NCBI GenBank assembly: GCA_036380835.1
Contig: DASVDZ010000038.1
Span: forward strand, 1-41,138
Reading direction: 5' to 3'
DNA length: 41,138 bases
Source: DASQJL01 sp036380835
GTDB lineage: Bacteria; Eisenbacteria; RBG-16-71-46; SZUA-252
In this document: positions 24,931 through 32,940 of the stretch, piece by piece
Numbering within the stretch: position 1 is the first letter of the stretch
Layout: each line of letters begins with the position of its first letter
Position numbers and translations under genes: made by a program
The notes under the pieces: model-generated
Seen by the model: only the letters and a program-made list of their open reading frames with translations
The model's database searches: none
What the model was told of the DNA's origin: nothing

Positions 24931-26108
24931 GTCTCGGCGCGGGCGCCCTCGTTCAGGTAGGCGCGCACGGCGTCCATGACCTCGACGAGGGGCCGTCCGC
25001 TCTCGCGCGCGATGCGGCGCAGGTCGTCGTACTCGGGCACGCGGCGCTCCTCGCCCGACGGCAGGATCGCGGTCTTGACCCGCACGGTGCCGAGCGGCGT
25101 CCGGACCTCGCCGATCGTGCGCTTGAGCTCGATCCGCCCCTCACGGCGGACGCGCACGCCGATCGTCGTCGACTCGGCGAAGAGCCGTTCGGCCACCGCC
25201 ACCGTGCGGCGCGGATCGACGAGCGCCGTGACGAGCGTGCCGGGGCGCCCCTTCTTCATCTGGACCGGCGTGAGGAAGACCTCCGCGGCGCCGCTCTCGA
25301 AGAGCGCCTCCGTGAGATGGCCGTAGAGCTGGGGGCTCATGTCGTCGATCGTCGTCTCGATCACGTCCATCATCCCCGGCCCAGCGGCGTCGAGCGGCTC
25401 GCCGAGGAGCGCGCGCACGACGTTGGGCCGCTCGGCCAGATCGAGGGTGCCCGTGGCGACGCCGGTCCGCCGCGGACGGATCCCGACCGGCTCGCCGATC
25501 GTGTCGCAGAGCGCGGTGAGGAGCGCGGCGCCGGTCGGCGTGGTCAGCTCCGCGTCGATCTCGAGCATCCGGACCGGGACGCCCTCGAGCAGCCGGAGCG
25601 TCGCGGGAGCCGGCACCGGGAGGATCCCGTGCGCGGCGCGCACGAGGCCGCGTCCCTGAGGGACCACCGACGCGTAGCAGCGCTCGACGTCGAGCAGCTC
25701 GAGCGCCCAGGCGGTGCCGACGATGTCGACGATCGCGTCGATCGCGCCGACCTCGTGGAAGTGGACCCTCTCGATCGGCACCTGGTGCGCCTCGGCCTCG
25801 GCCCGGCCGAGCCGCTCGAACGCGCCGAGCGCGCGCCGAAGGACGCGCTCCGGAAGCCCGGCGGCGCCGAGGAACCGGCGGATCTCCGTGAAATGGCGGT
25901 GCGACTTGGTCTCCTGCGTCTCGACCCGGAGCTGGAGCGCGTCGAAGCCGTGCCGCGTGACCCGCGTCTCCGCGAGGCTGAAGCCCTCGAGCGGGAGCGC
26001 CCGGAGCCGCCGTTCGATCTCCGAGAGCGGCGCGCCCGCGGCGACCAGCGACCCGAGGATCATGTCCCCCGAGGCGCCGCCGACGAGATCGAAGTAGACG
26101 ACGTTCAC
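24927..26108 (-). CDS. larC: Nickel-pincer cofactor biosynthesis protein LarC (nickel insertion)
   Basis: A 393-aa protein starting with GTG (MNVVYFDLVGGASGDM), which overlaps the larB stop as GTGA. YFDLVGGASGDMILGSL, HRHFTEI, HFHEVGAIDAIVDIVG, LTTPTGAALL, the TTIDDMSPQLYGHL stretch and the metal-rich C-terminal part are LarC hallmarks. LarC inserts Ni into the pyridinium-dithiocarboxylate pincer ligand in a CTP-dependent step. Here it is one uninterrupted frame, unlike the frameshifted LarC1/LarC2 of Lactobacillus plantarum. LarE and the LarA racemase are not in the window. Confidence 0.92.
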   Translation of the reverse strand: MNVVYFDLVGGASGDMILGSLVAAGAPLSEIERRLRALPLEGFSLAETRVTRHGFDALQLRVETQETKSHRHFTEIRRFLGAAGLPERVLRRALGAFERLGRAEAEAHQVPIERVHFHEVGAIDAIVDIVGTAWALELLDVERCYASVVPQGRGLVRAAHGILPVPAPATLRLLEGVPVRMLEIDAELTTPTGAALLTALCDTIGEPVGIRPRRTGVATGTLDLAERPNVVRALLGEPLDAAGPGMMDVIETTIDDMSPQLYGHLTEALFESGAAEVFLTPVQMKKGRPGTLVTALVDPRRTVAVAERLFAESTTIGVRVRREGRIELKRTIGEVRTPLGTVRVKTAILPSGEERRVPEYDDLRRIARESGRPLVEVMDAVRAYLNEGARAET

Positions 26109-26914
26109 GGAGCCCTCCCGGGGCGCGACTGCCGCGCGATGACACCGGCGGCGTAGCCCGCGCCGAATCCGTTGTCGATGTTCACGACCGTGACGCCCGC
26201 CGCGCAGGAGTTGAGCATGCCGAGGAGCGCCGCGAGCCCGCCGAAGGAAGCGCCGTAGCCGACGCTGGTGGGAACCGCGATCACCGGGCGGTCGGTCAGC
26301 CCCCCGACCACGCTCGCGAGCGCCCCCTCCATCCCGGCCACCACGACGACGGCCGAGGCGTTCCGGAGATCGGCGACGCGGTTCAGGACCCGATGGATCC
26401 CGGCGACGCCCGCATCGTACACCCGGCGCACGGGCACGCCCATGAATTCGAGCGTCACGACGGCCTCTTCGGCGACGGGAAGATCGGACGTTCCGGCGCT
26501 GACGACGAGGACCGAGCCGCCGCGCGCTCGGGCCGGGCCCGCACGCCGCCGCATCTTCCCCGCGCCACGTCGCGCCCGCCGTTCGATCTTGACCGCGCGC
26601 GCCGCCTCGTTCCAAACGGCGCCTCCCGGGAACGCGTCGAGGAGGGCCCGGGCCTGCTTCGCCTCGGCGCGGGTCGCGAGACAGCGCCCGCTCCGCGCGA
26701 CGATCGCTTCGGCGATCTCGACGCACTGGGCGACGGTCTTCCCCTGGCAGAGGATGACCTCGGGGAGATGCTGGCGGAGGCCGCGGTGGTGGTCCACCGT
26801 CGCCGAGGGGGTCGCTTCGAACGGGAGCCGGGCGAGCGATTCCATCGCCGCGGCGGGGGTCACCGTGCCGCGGCGGACGTCCCGGAGGAGCCTACGGAGC
26901 CGCGCAGGATCCAT
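26105..26914 (-). CDS. larB: LarB, pyridinium-3,5-biscarboxylate mononucleotide synthase
   Basis: A 269-aa protein. The C-terminal PurE-like domain shows VLVVSAGTSDLPVAEEA, VYDAGVAGIHRV, VVVAGMEGALASVVGGL and VPTSVGYGASFGG, ending in SCAAGVTVVNIDNGFGAG. The N-terminal LRDVRRGTVTPAAAMESL segment is the usual LarB lead. LarB carboxylates and hydrolyses nicotinic acid adenine dinucleotide as the first step to the Ni-pincer cofactor. It overlaps the dusB end by 23 bases and the larC start by 4, so larB-larC are coupled. Confidence 0.92.
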   Translation of the reverse strand: MDPARLRRLLRDVRRGTVTPAAAMESLARLPFEATPSATVDHHRGLRQHLPEVILCQGKTVAQCVEIAEAIVARSGRCLATRAEAKQARALLDAFPGGAVWNEAARAVKIERRARRGAGKMRRRAGPARARGGSVLVVSAGTSDLPVAEEAVVTLEFMGVPVRRVYDAGVAGIHRVLNRVADLRNASAVVVVAGMEGALASVVGGLTDRPVIAVPTSVGYGASFGGLAALLGMLNSCAAGVTVVNIDNGFGAGYAAGVIARQSRPGRAP

Positions 26915-27953
26915 TCGCCCCGGCCTCGATTCCAGCCTCGGCGTCGCCCTCCGCCTCGGCGATCGTCGGCTCCGCTGCCGGGCGCGGATCGCGCTCGAGG
27001 CGCTCGAGGTAGGCGCGGAGGAGCGCCTCCGTCTCCGCCGGCGACGCCGCGTGGTTCACCTCGCGGCAGAGCGTCGAGTTGTCGTAGAGGCCGCGCACGT
27101 ACCACGCGATGTGCTTCCGCATGAGAACCGAGGCGTAGTCTCCCTTCTTCGCGGCCAGGTCGTGGAGATGGGCGATCGCGGTCTCGATCCGCTCGCGCGG
27201 CGTCGGCTCGGGACCGGGATCCTCGCCGTTCAGGAGCCGTTGCGCGCGGCCGAAGAGCCAGGGATTGCCGAAGCTCCCGCGGCCGACCATGACGCCGTCG
27301 CACCCGGTCTCCGACACCATGCGCTTCGCGTCCTCGGGCGTCTTCACGTCGCCGTTTCCGATGACCGGGAGCGCCGTCGCCTCCTTCACCTTCGCGATGA
27401 TCTCCCAGTGGGCCTGGCCCCCGAACTTCTCGGAGCGGGCCCGGGCGTGCACGGCGATCCAGCGGACCCCCGCGCCCTCGAGCACGCGCGCGACTTCGGG
27501 CGCGTTGGTGGAGTTCTGGTCCCATCCGATCCGGATCTTCGCCGTGACCGGCACGCGCACCGCGTTCACGACGGCCGAGGTGACGCGCTCGAGGCGGTCC
27601 AGATCGGTGAGCATGGCCGCTCCCGCTTCCCGCGCGATCACCTTCCGGACGGGGCACCCATAGTTCAGGTCGACCGAGTCGAAGCCGAGCCCTTCGCAGA
27701 TCCGGGCGGCCTCGGCCATCACTTGGGGGTCGGCGCCGCAGAGCTGGGCGCCGATCGGCCGCTCATGGTGGCGGAATTCGAGGAGGTCGTACGTCTTCGG
27801 ATTCCGGCGCACGAGGCCGTCCGACGAGGTCATCTCGCAGAAGACCATCGCCGCGCCGTGGCGGCGCGCGAGGGTGCGGAACGGCGAGTCGGTCACGCCG
27901 CAGAGCGGCGAGAGCAGCACGTTCCCGTCGATGCGGATCGGACCGGCCTGCAT
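26892..27953 (-). CDS. dusB: tRNA-dihydrouridine synthase (DusB type)
   Basis: A 353-aa FMN enzyme. LLSPLCGVTDSPFR is the Dus entry motif, IGAQLCGADP and NYGCPVRKV follow with catalytic Cys100, then VTAKIRIGWD, VHARAR, VIGNGDVKTPEDA and GVMVGRGSFGNPWLF. All are typical of bacterial DusB, which reduces uridines in the tRNA D-loop with NADPH. The C-terminal 30 residues (Ala/Glu-rich) look disordered. It lies 4 bases after the S41 protease and overlaps larB by 23 bases. Confidence 0.92.
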   Translation of the reverse strand: MQAGPIRIDGNVLLSPLCGVTDSPFRTLARRHGAAMVFCEMTSSDGLVRRNPKTYDLLEFRHHERPIGAQLCGADPQVMAEAARICEGLGFDSVDLNYGCPVRKVIAREAGAAMLTDLDRLERVTSAVVNAVRVPVTAKIRIGWDQNSTNAPEVARVLEGAGVRWIAVHARARSEKFGGQAHWEIIAKVKEATALPVIGNGDVKTPEDAKRMVSETGCDGVMVGRGSFGNPWLFGRAQRLLNGEDPGPEPTPRERIETAIAHLHDLAAKKGDYASVLMRKHIAWYVRGLYDNSTLCREVNHAASPAETEALLRAYLERLERDPRPAAEPTIAEAEGDAEAGIEAGANGSCAAP

Positions 27954-27957
27954 TCTC

Positions 27958-29598
27958 CTAGCGGACGCGCGCTTCCTGACCCTTGGTCTCGGCCCGGGCC
28001 TTGTTGATCTGGTTGGCCAGCGTGAGGAGCTGGGGCAGGGTCGGCGCCTTGTCGAAGAGCGCGGCCGCGGCCTTCACCTGGTCGTCGTCTTCCATGGCGA
28101 CCTTGTAGGCCAGCTCGTCCCCGCCGTAGCGACGCGCCAGCTCCCGGCGGATCCCCGTGTCCACGAAGTGCTGGGCGGCCTGGAGCGAGTCGGCGTCGTA
28201 GTCGAACTTCTCGGACTTGAGGAGCGACAGGAAGTCCTCGCGCATCGCCTGCGACACGGCGTAATTGGCCGGCGGGTCCTTGTGCTTCGCGGCGTACTTG
28301 ACCGCGTACGTGAAGAAGACCTGCTTCGACTCCATGTCCTGGACGAGGCGCGGGTAGTTCACGTCGTCCAGCTCGACGTCGGGCGTGATCCCGCCGCCGC
28401 CGTAGACGGTGCGGCCCATCTCGGTGTGGAACTCCGGCTTCGGCCGCTTCGCCTTGAGCGAATCGGGGAGCGGCGCCCCGTCGGAATCGTCGCCCTCGTC
28501 ATCCGTCGACGCGAGCGCGCCGTCCTTGAGCTGCTCGTCCTTCTGGATGCAGCGGCCGCTCGGCGTGTAGTACTTCGCGGTCGTCAGCTTGAGCTTGGGC
28601 CCCTTGACGCTGCGCGTGAGCGGGATGACGGTCTGCACGAGCCCCTTCCCGAACGTCGTTTCGCCCGCCACGACGCCCAGGTCGAGATCCTGGACCGCGC
28701 CGGAGACGATCTCCGACGCGCTCGCGGTCCACTGGTTCACGAGGATGACCAACGGGTACTTGCGGTGCGGGCTGTCGGCCGACGAGTAGAAGTCGCGGTT
28801 CTGCGACGGATCGCGCCCGCGGGTGTAGACGATCTTCTTGCCGCGCGGCGCGAACTCCTCGGCCACCTCGACGGCCTGCGACAGGAGGCCGCCCGGGTTG
28901 TAGCGGAGGTCCAGGATGAGTCCCTTCGGGTTCTCCTTCTCGATCTTCTGGAGCGCGGCGTCGATCTCCTCGCGGCTCCGCTCGGAGAAGTTCGAGAGGC
29001 GCACGTAGGCGACCCCGTTCTGGAGCACGCCGGCGTACGGCACGCTCTTGATCTGGATCACGTCGCGGGTGATGGTGAAGTCGAGCGGCTTGTCGCGCCC
29101 CTCGCGGTACATCGTGAGGACCACTTTGGTACCCTTCTCGCCGCGCATCCGCTTCATCGCGTCGTCGAGGGAGAGGCCTTCGGTGGAGGCGCCGTCGATC
29201 TTGATGATGCGGTCGCCGCCCTGGATCCCGGCGCGCCAGCCCGGCGTGCCCTCGATCGGGGAGATCACCGTGACCCAGCCGTCGCGCATGCCGATCGAGA
29301 TGCCGATGCCCCCGAATTCGCCGTGGGTGGTCGTCTCGAGGCGCTGCGCCTCGTCCTTGTCCAGGTACTGCGAGTAGGGGTCGAGGGTCCGCAGCATGCC
29401 GCGGATCGCGGCGTCCATGAGCTTGTCGCTCGCGACCGGCTCGACGTAGTGGTCCCGGACCTTGGTGAGCACCTGGATGAAGCGCTCGATGTCCGAGTAG
29501 GTGTTGTCCTGGGACTCCTGGACGCGCCCTACGGCCCAGGTGCCGGCGACGAGCGCCATGACGATGACGACGACCGCGAAGATCTGCCTGCGATTCAT
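27958..29598 (-). CDS. S41 family carboxy-terminal processing protease (CtpA-like)
   Basis: A 546-aa periplasmic serine protease. One N-terminal hydrophobic segment (IFAVVVIVMALVAGTWAVG) serves as signal or anchor. A PDZ domain spans about 90-175 (GGIGISIGM; GTPGWRAGIQGGDRIIKIDG). The catalytic core follows with LDLRYNPGGLL, Ser295 in TASASEIVSGAVQD and Lys318 in FGKGLVQT, the Ser/Lys dyad of CtpA/Prc. ITPDVELDD ends the core. A helical C-terminal extension of about 150 residues is longer than in minimal CtpA. It cuts C-termini of envelope proteins. The start overlaps the tmk stop as ATGA. Confidence 0.9.
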   Translation of the reverse strand: MNRRQIFAVVVIVMALVAGTWAVGRVQESQDNTYSDIERFIQVLTKVRDHYVEPVASDKLMDAAIRGMLRTLDPYSQYLDKDEAQRLETTTHGEFGGIGISIGMRDGWVTVISPIEGTPGWRAGIQGGDRIIKIDGASTEGLSLDDAMKRMRGEKGTKVVLTMYREGRDKPLDFTITRDVIQIKSVPYAGVLQNGVAYVRLSNFSERSREEIDAALQKIEKENPKGLILDLRYNPGGLLSQAVEVAEEFAPRGKKIVYTRGRDPSQNRDFYSSADSPHRKYPLVILVNQWTASASEIVSGAVQDLDLGVVAGETTFGKGLVQTVIPLTRSVKGPKLKLTTAKYYTPSGRCIQKDEQLKDGALASTDDEGDDSDGAPLPDSLKAKRPKPEFHTEMGRTVYGGGGITPDVELDDVNYPRLVQDMESKQVFFTYAVKYAAKHKDPPANYAVSQAMREDFLSLLKSEKFDYDADSLQAAQHFVDTGIRRELARRYGGDELAYKVAMEDDDQVKAAAALFDKAPTLPQLLTLANQINKARAETKGQEARVR

Positions 29599-30260
29599 GG
29601 TGGGGTTGCCCTCGACTGTATGTGCGCCCGGCTACGGACCAAGGAAAACGCGTCCTCGACTATTTGACGCGTCAAATCCCTTATCGGATCAGTACCCCGG
29701 AGTAGCAAGATTCGCTCCGGTTCGGAGGCGGCCAGCTCGAGATAGCGCTTCCGCACCGCCTGGAAGAAGGCGGCGCTCTCGCGCTCGATCCGATCGGGTC
29801 CGACTCCACCGACCCGGCGTCCGGCTCGATCGAATCCCGTCTCCGGATCGACGTCCAGGAGATAGGTTCGATCCGGCCGGATGCCGCCGGTCGCGACCTC
29901 GTTCAGGCGGCGAAGGAGGTCCTCCGGCACCGAGCGTCCGCCCCCTTGGTAGGCCAGCGTCGCGTCCGTAAAGCGGTCGCAAATAACGATTTGGCCCGAT
30001 TCCAGTGCCGGCCGGATCTTCTCGGCGACGTGCTGAGCTCGAGCCGCAATAAAGAGTAGCAGTTCGGCGGTCGGGTGAATAGCCCCAGAATCGGGCGAGA
30101 GGAGGATTTCCCGGATCTTTTCGCCCAAAGAAACGCCGCCGGGCTCCCGCGTCGCGACGACGGGAACTCCGGCGGCGTTCAGCTCCTGAGCCAGGGCCGC
30201 GGCCTGGGTCGACTTCCCCGAGCCTTCGATCCCCTCCAGGGTGAGGAGGAGGCCGCGCAC
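29595..30260 (-). CDS. tmk: Thymidylate kinase
   Basis: A 221-aa P-loop kinase, GTG start. GIEGSGKST is the P-loop, TREPGGVSLGE the dTMP/DR motif, ICDRFTDATLAYQGGGR the substrate-binding DR(F/Y) segment and TYLLDVDPETGFDR precedes the lid region (RAGRRVGGVGPDRIE). It makes dTDP from dTMP, thus serving both DNA synthesis and the dTDP-sugar route used by rfbB in this window. It overlaps the S41 protease by 4 bases and lies 13 bases after ino1. The fit to Tmk length (about 210 aa) is good. Confidence 0.93.
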   Translation of the reverse strand: MRGLLLTLEGIEGSGKSTQAAALAQELNAAGVPVVATREPGGVSLGEKIREILLSPDSGAIHPTAELLLFIAARAQHVAEKIRPALESGQIVICDRFTDATLAYQGGGRSVPEDLLRRLNEVATGGIRPDRTYLLDVDPETGFDRAGRRVGGVGPDRIERESAAFFQAVRKRYLELAASEPERILLLRGTDPIRDLTRQIVEDAFSLVRSRAHIQSRATPP

Positions 30261-30273
30261 CCCTACCTCGGGG

Positions 30274-31440
30274 TCAGGCGCTCCTGCGGGCGGCCTTCTT
30301 CATGCCGCTCCGGGGCGCCCGGGCCCGCTTCTCGGTCTCCTTCTTCTTGGCCGGCTTCGCCTGCTTGTGGCCGTACTTCTGGATGAACTCCTCGACCATC
30401 GCGCGCGCGACGTCGTCCGGGTACTGGATCGGAGGCGACTTCTTGAAGTAGGCGCTCGGCGCGATCATGGCGCCCGAGAGGCCGTTGTCGAGCGCCAGCT
30501 TCGCGCAGCGGACGGCGTCGATGATGACGCCCGCCGAGTTCGGCGAGTCCCAGACCTCCATCTTCAGCTCGACGTTCAACGGAACGTCGCCGAACGTGCG
30601 CCCCTCGAGACGGATGTAGGCCCACTTCCGATCGTCGAGCCACTCCACGTAGTCGCTTGGCCCGATGTGGACGTTCTTCGCGCCCATGTCGTAATCGAGC
30701 ATCGAGGTGACGGCGTTGGTCTTCGAGATCTTCTTCGATTCGAGGCGCGACCGCTCGAGCATGTTGAGGAAGTCGGTGTTGCCGCCCACGTTGAGCTGGC
30801 TGGTCCGCTCGAGGCGGACGCCGCGCTCGCGGAAGAGACGGGTGAGGACGCGATGGACGATCGTGGCGCCGACCTGCGACTTGATGTCGTCCCCGATCAC
30901 CGGGAGCTTCCGCTGCTCGAAGCGGCGCTGCCAGTACTTCTCGCGCGCGATGAAGACCGGGATCGCGTTCACGAAGGCGCAGCCGGCCTCGAGGATCTGC
31001 TCCACGTACCACTTCGTGGCCTCTTCGCTCCCCACGGGGAGGTAGTTGATCACGACGTCGGTCTTCGTGTCCTTGAGGAGGCGGACGATGTCGGCCGTGG
31101 CGCCGGGCGCCTTGTGGATGATCTTCGAGAGGTACTGTCCGAGCCCGTCGTGCGTCATGCCGCGCGCGACCGGCACGCCCTGGCGCGGCACGTCGCAGAA
31201 CTTGTACGTGTTGTTGGGCCAGGTATAGATGGCCTCCGCGAGGTCGCGGCCGACCTTGTTCTTGTCGATGTCGATCGCGGCGCTGAACTCGATGTCGCGG
31301 ATGTGGTACCCGCCGAGGTTGACGTGCATCAAGCCCGGCACGAAATCGGTGTCCTTGGCGTTCCGGTAGTAGTGGACCCCTTGGACGAACGAGGACGCGC
31401 AGTTGCCGACGCCGATGATGCCGACGCGAATCTTGCCCAT
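30274..31440 (-). CDS. ino1: Inositol-3-phosphate synthase, bacterial type
   Basis: A 388-aa enzyme of the short actinobacterial/archaeal type. VGIIGVGNCASSFVQG binds NAD. YLPVGSEEATKWYVEQ, GDDIKSQVGATIVHR, LNVGGNTDF, SKTNAV and the Lys-containing WDSPNSAGVIIDAVRCAKLA are conserved in Ino1 proteins. It cyclises glucose-6-phosphate to inositol-3-phosphate. A Lys/Arg-rich tail (KPAKKKETEKRARAPR) extends beyond the catalytic domain. It follows the CDP-alcohol phosphatidyltransferase gene by one base, which suggests the product feeds an inositol phospholipid. Confidence 0.92.
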   Translation of the reverse strand: MGKIRVGIIGVGNCASSFVQGVHYYRNAKDTDFVPGLMHVNLGGYHIRDIEFSAAIDIDKNKVGRDLAEAIYTWPNNTYKFCDVPRQGVPVARGMTHDGLGQYLSKIIHKAPGATADIVRLLKDTKTDVVINYLPVGSEEATKWYVEQILEAGCAFVNAIPVFIAREKYWQRRFEQRKLPVIGDDIKSQVGATIVHRVLTRLFRERGVRLERTSQLNVGGNTDFLNMLERSRLESKKISKTNAVTSMLDYDMGAKNVHIGPSDYVEWLDDRKWAYIRLEGRTFGDVPLNVELKMEVWDSPNSAGVIIDAVRCAKLALDNGLSGAMIAPSAYFKKSPPIQYPDDVARAMVEEFIQKYGHKQAKPAKKKETEKRARAPRSGMKKAARRSA

Positions 31441-31441
31441 G

Positions 31442-32176
31442 CTAAGTCGTACCTCCGTTTACGGAATCACCCTGGTCCCGCCGGGAGTCCGGCTCGGGTC
31501 CGCGCGGGCCGGGATCGGGCCGCGGCGCGGGCGGGGTCTGCGTAGACCGCCGAACATGATACACGCGCTGGAGAACCGTGACGAGGGTTAAGAGGAAGAG
31601 GATCCCGAGCACGCCGGGCATGAACCGCGGTCCCAAAAGCGAGCCAGCGCCAAGGGTTAGGAGCCGCTCCGGCCGCTCCATGATTCCCACCTTGCAGTCG
31701 AGCCCCAGCCCCTCGGCCCGCGCCCGCGTGTAGGAGACCAGGAACGAGAGGATCAGGGTCGCGAGCGCGAGCACCGCGAGGGTGTGCCCGTCGGAATCGC
31801 CCCAGCGCGCGCTCCCCTCCACGTCGCCGCGGAACCAGAGGAGGCCGCCCTCCGCCCGCGTGAAGTAGTGAAAGGCGAGGCCGGCGAAGAGCGCTCCCTC
31901 GCCGACCCGGTCGAGCGTCGAGTCGAGGAACGCGCCGAAGACGCTCACGCGGGCGGTGGCGCGGGCCACGTCGCCGTCCATCATGTCGCACAGCCCCGCC
32001 AGGCCAAGCACGAGGGCGGCGGTGAGGAAGTCGCCGCGGGCGAGGAGGAGCGACGCGAGGATGGAGAAGGCAAGCCCGGCGACCGTCAGGTGGTCGGGCT
32101 TGACGCCGCGCTTCGCGAGCGCCGCCGCCAGCGGCGTGAACCAGGACCTTCCGGTTTTCTTCCAGGAGTCGGTCAC
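31442..32176 (-). CDS. CDP-alcohol phosphatidyltransferase, likely phosphatidylinositol-phosphate synthase
   Basis: A 244-aa membrane protein starting with GTG, overlapping the rsmI stop as GTGA. The CDP-OH-P motif is complete: Asp64, Asp67-Gly68, Ala71-Arg72, Gly81, Asp85, Asp89 (CDMMDGDVARAT, then GAFLDSTLD). Several hydrophobic segments follow, including TLAVLALATLILSFLVSY and MPGVLGILFLLTLVTVL. The C-terminal 35 residues are Pro/Arg/Asp-rich. Adjacent ino1 suggests that inositol-3-phosphate is the acceptor, giving phosphatidylinositol phosphate. PgsA or another headgroup enzyme of the same family cannot be excluded by sequence alone. Confidence 0.88.
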   Translation of the reverse strand: MTDSWKKTGRSWFTPLAAALAKRGVKPDHLTVAGLAFSILASLLLARGDFLTAALVLGLAGLCDMMDGDVARATARVSVFGAFLDSTLDRVGEGALFAGLAFHYFTRAEGGLLWFRGDVEGSARWGDSDGHTLAVLALATLILSFLVSYTRARAEGLGLDCKVGIMERPERLLTLGAGSLLGPRFMPGVLGILFLLTLVTVLQRVYHVRRSTQTPPAPRPDPGPRGPEPDSRRDQGDSVNGGTT

Positions 32177-32940
32177 GTCTCCGATTCGCCTCCCTCGTCT
32201 TGGTCTTGGTCCTGGTCTCGGTCTTCGTCTTCGCCGCCGCCGGCTTGCCGCGCCGCCCCGACCACGAGCACGAACTCCCCGCGCGGCGGATGCGCCTCGA
32301 CCCACGCCCGAAGCTCGCGCAGCGTGCCCCGCCGCGTCTCCTCGAACCGCTTGGTCAACTCCCGCGAGATCGAGGCGGGGCGCGGCCCCAGGGCGCTCTC
32401 CAGGTCGGAGAGCGTGACGCGGAGACGATGCGGCGACTCGAAGAAGATGAGCGTCCGGGGGTCGTCGCGCAACTCCTCGATGCGCGCACGGCGCTTTCCC
32501 GGCTTCCGCGGCAGGAACCCCTCGAACGCGAAACGGTCGGTCGGAAGCCCCGAGACCTCGAGCGCGCAGAGAACGCTCGACGGCCCCGGGATCGGCACGA
32601 CGGCGAGGCCCGCCTGGACGGCGGCGCGCACGAGCGTGAACGCGGGATCGGAGACGCCCGGCGAGCCCGCGTCCGACACGACCGCCACCGACGCGCCGTC
32701 GCGCAACCGCTCGATCACCTCGGGCGTGCGCGCGTCCTTGTTGTGATCGTGGTAGGAGACCATCGGGCGCCGGATGCCGAACCGGTCGAGGAGCCCCTTC
32801 GTGTGGCGCGTGTCCTCGGCCGCGATCAGATCGACCGCGCCCAGGATCCGCTGCGCGCGCGGCGAAAGGTCTTCGACGTTCCCGATCGGGGTCCCGACGA
32901 GGTAGAGGACGCCGGGAGCGGGCTCGGCGGCCGCCGTCAT
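32173..32940 (-). CDS. rsmI: 16S rRNA (cytidine-1402-2'-O)-methyltransferase
   Basis: A 255-aa tetrapyrrole-methylase-fold protein. LYLVGTPIGNVEDLSPRA (TPIGN at 17-21), AEDTRHTKGLL, VVSDAGSPGVSDP, PIPGPSSVLCAL, FEGFLPRK and FFESPHRL are RsmI signatures. It 2'-O-methylates C1402 in the ribosomal P site. The C-terminus ends in an acidic low-complexity tail (EDEDRDQDQDQDEGGE) coded by an imperfect hexamer array. It overlaps ltaE upstream (ATGA) and the phosphatidyltransferase downstream (GTGA). The open frame beyond 32940 is a shadow of ltaE. Confidence 0.93.
   Translation of the reverse strand: MTAAAEPAPGVLYLVGTPIGNVEDLSPRAQRILGAVDLIAAEDTRHTKGLLDRFGIRRPMVSYHDHNKDARTPEVIERLRDGASVAVVSDAGSPGVSDPAFTLVRAAVQAGLAVVPIPGPSSVLCALEVSGLPTDRFAFEGFLPRKPGKRRARIEELRDDPRTLIFFESPHRLRVTLSDLESALGPRPASISRELTKRFEETRRGTLRELRAWVEAHPPRGEFVLVVGAARQAGGGEDEDRDQDQDQDEGGESET
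32197..32232. repeat. Imperfect hexamer tandem repeat in the rsmI 3' end
   Basis: Six consecutive hexamers on the plus strand: GTCTTG, GTCTTG, GTCCTG, GTCTCG, GTCTTC, GTCTTC. Read on the minus strand they encode an Asp-x dipeptide series in the RsmI tail. A multiple-of-three unit means copy changes keep the frame. Confidence 0.8.

Noticed and set aside
23062..24960. 632-codon plus-strand frame opposite the ABC ATPase
   Set aside because: No domain; both Walker motifs and signature sequences are on the minus strand.
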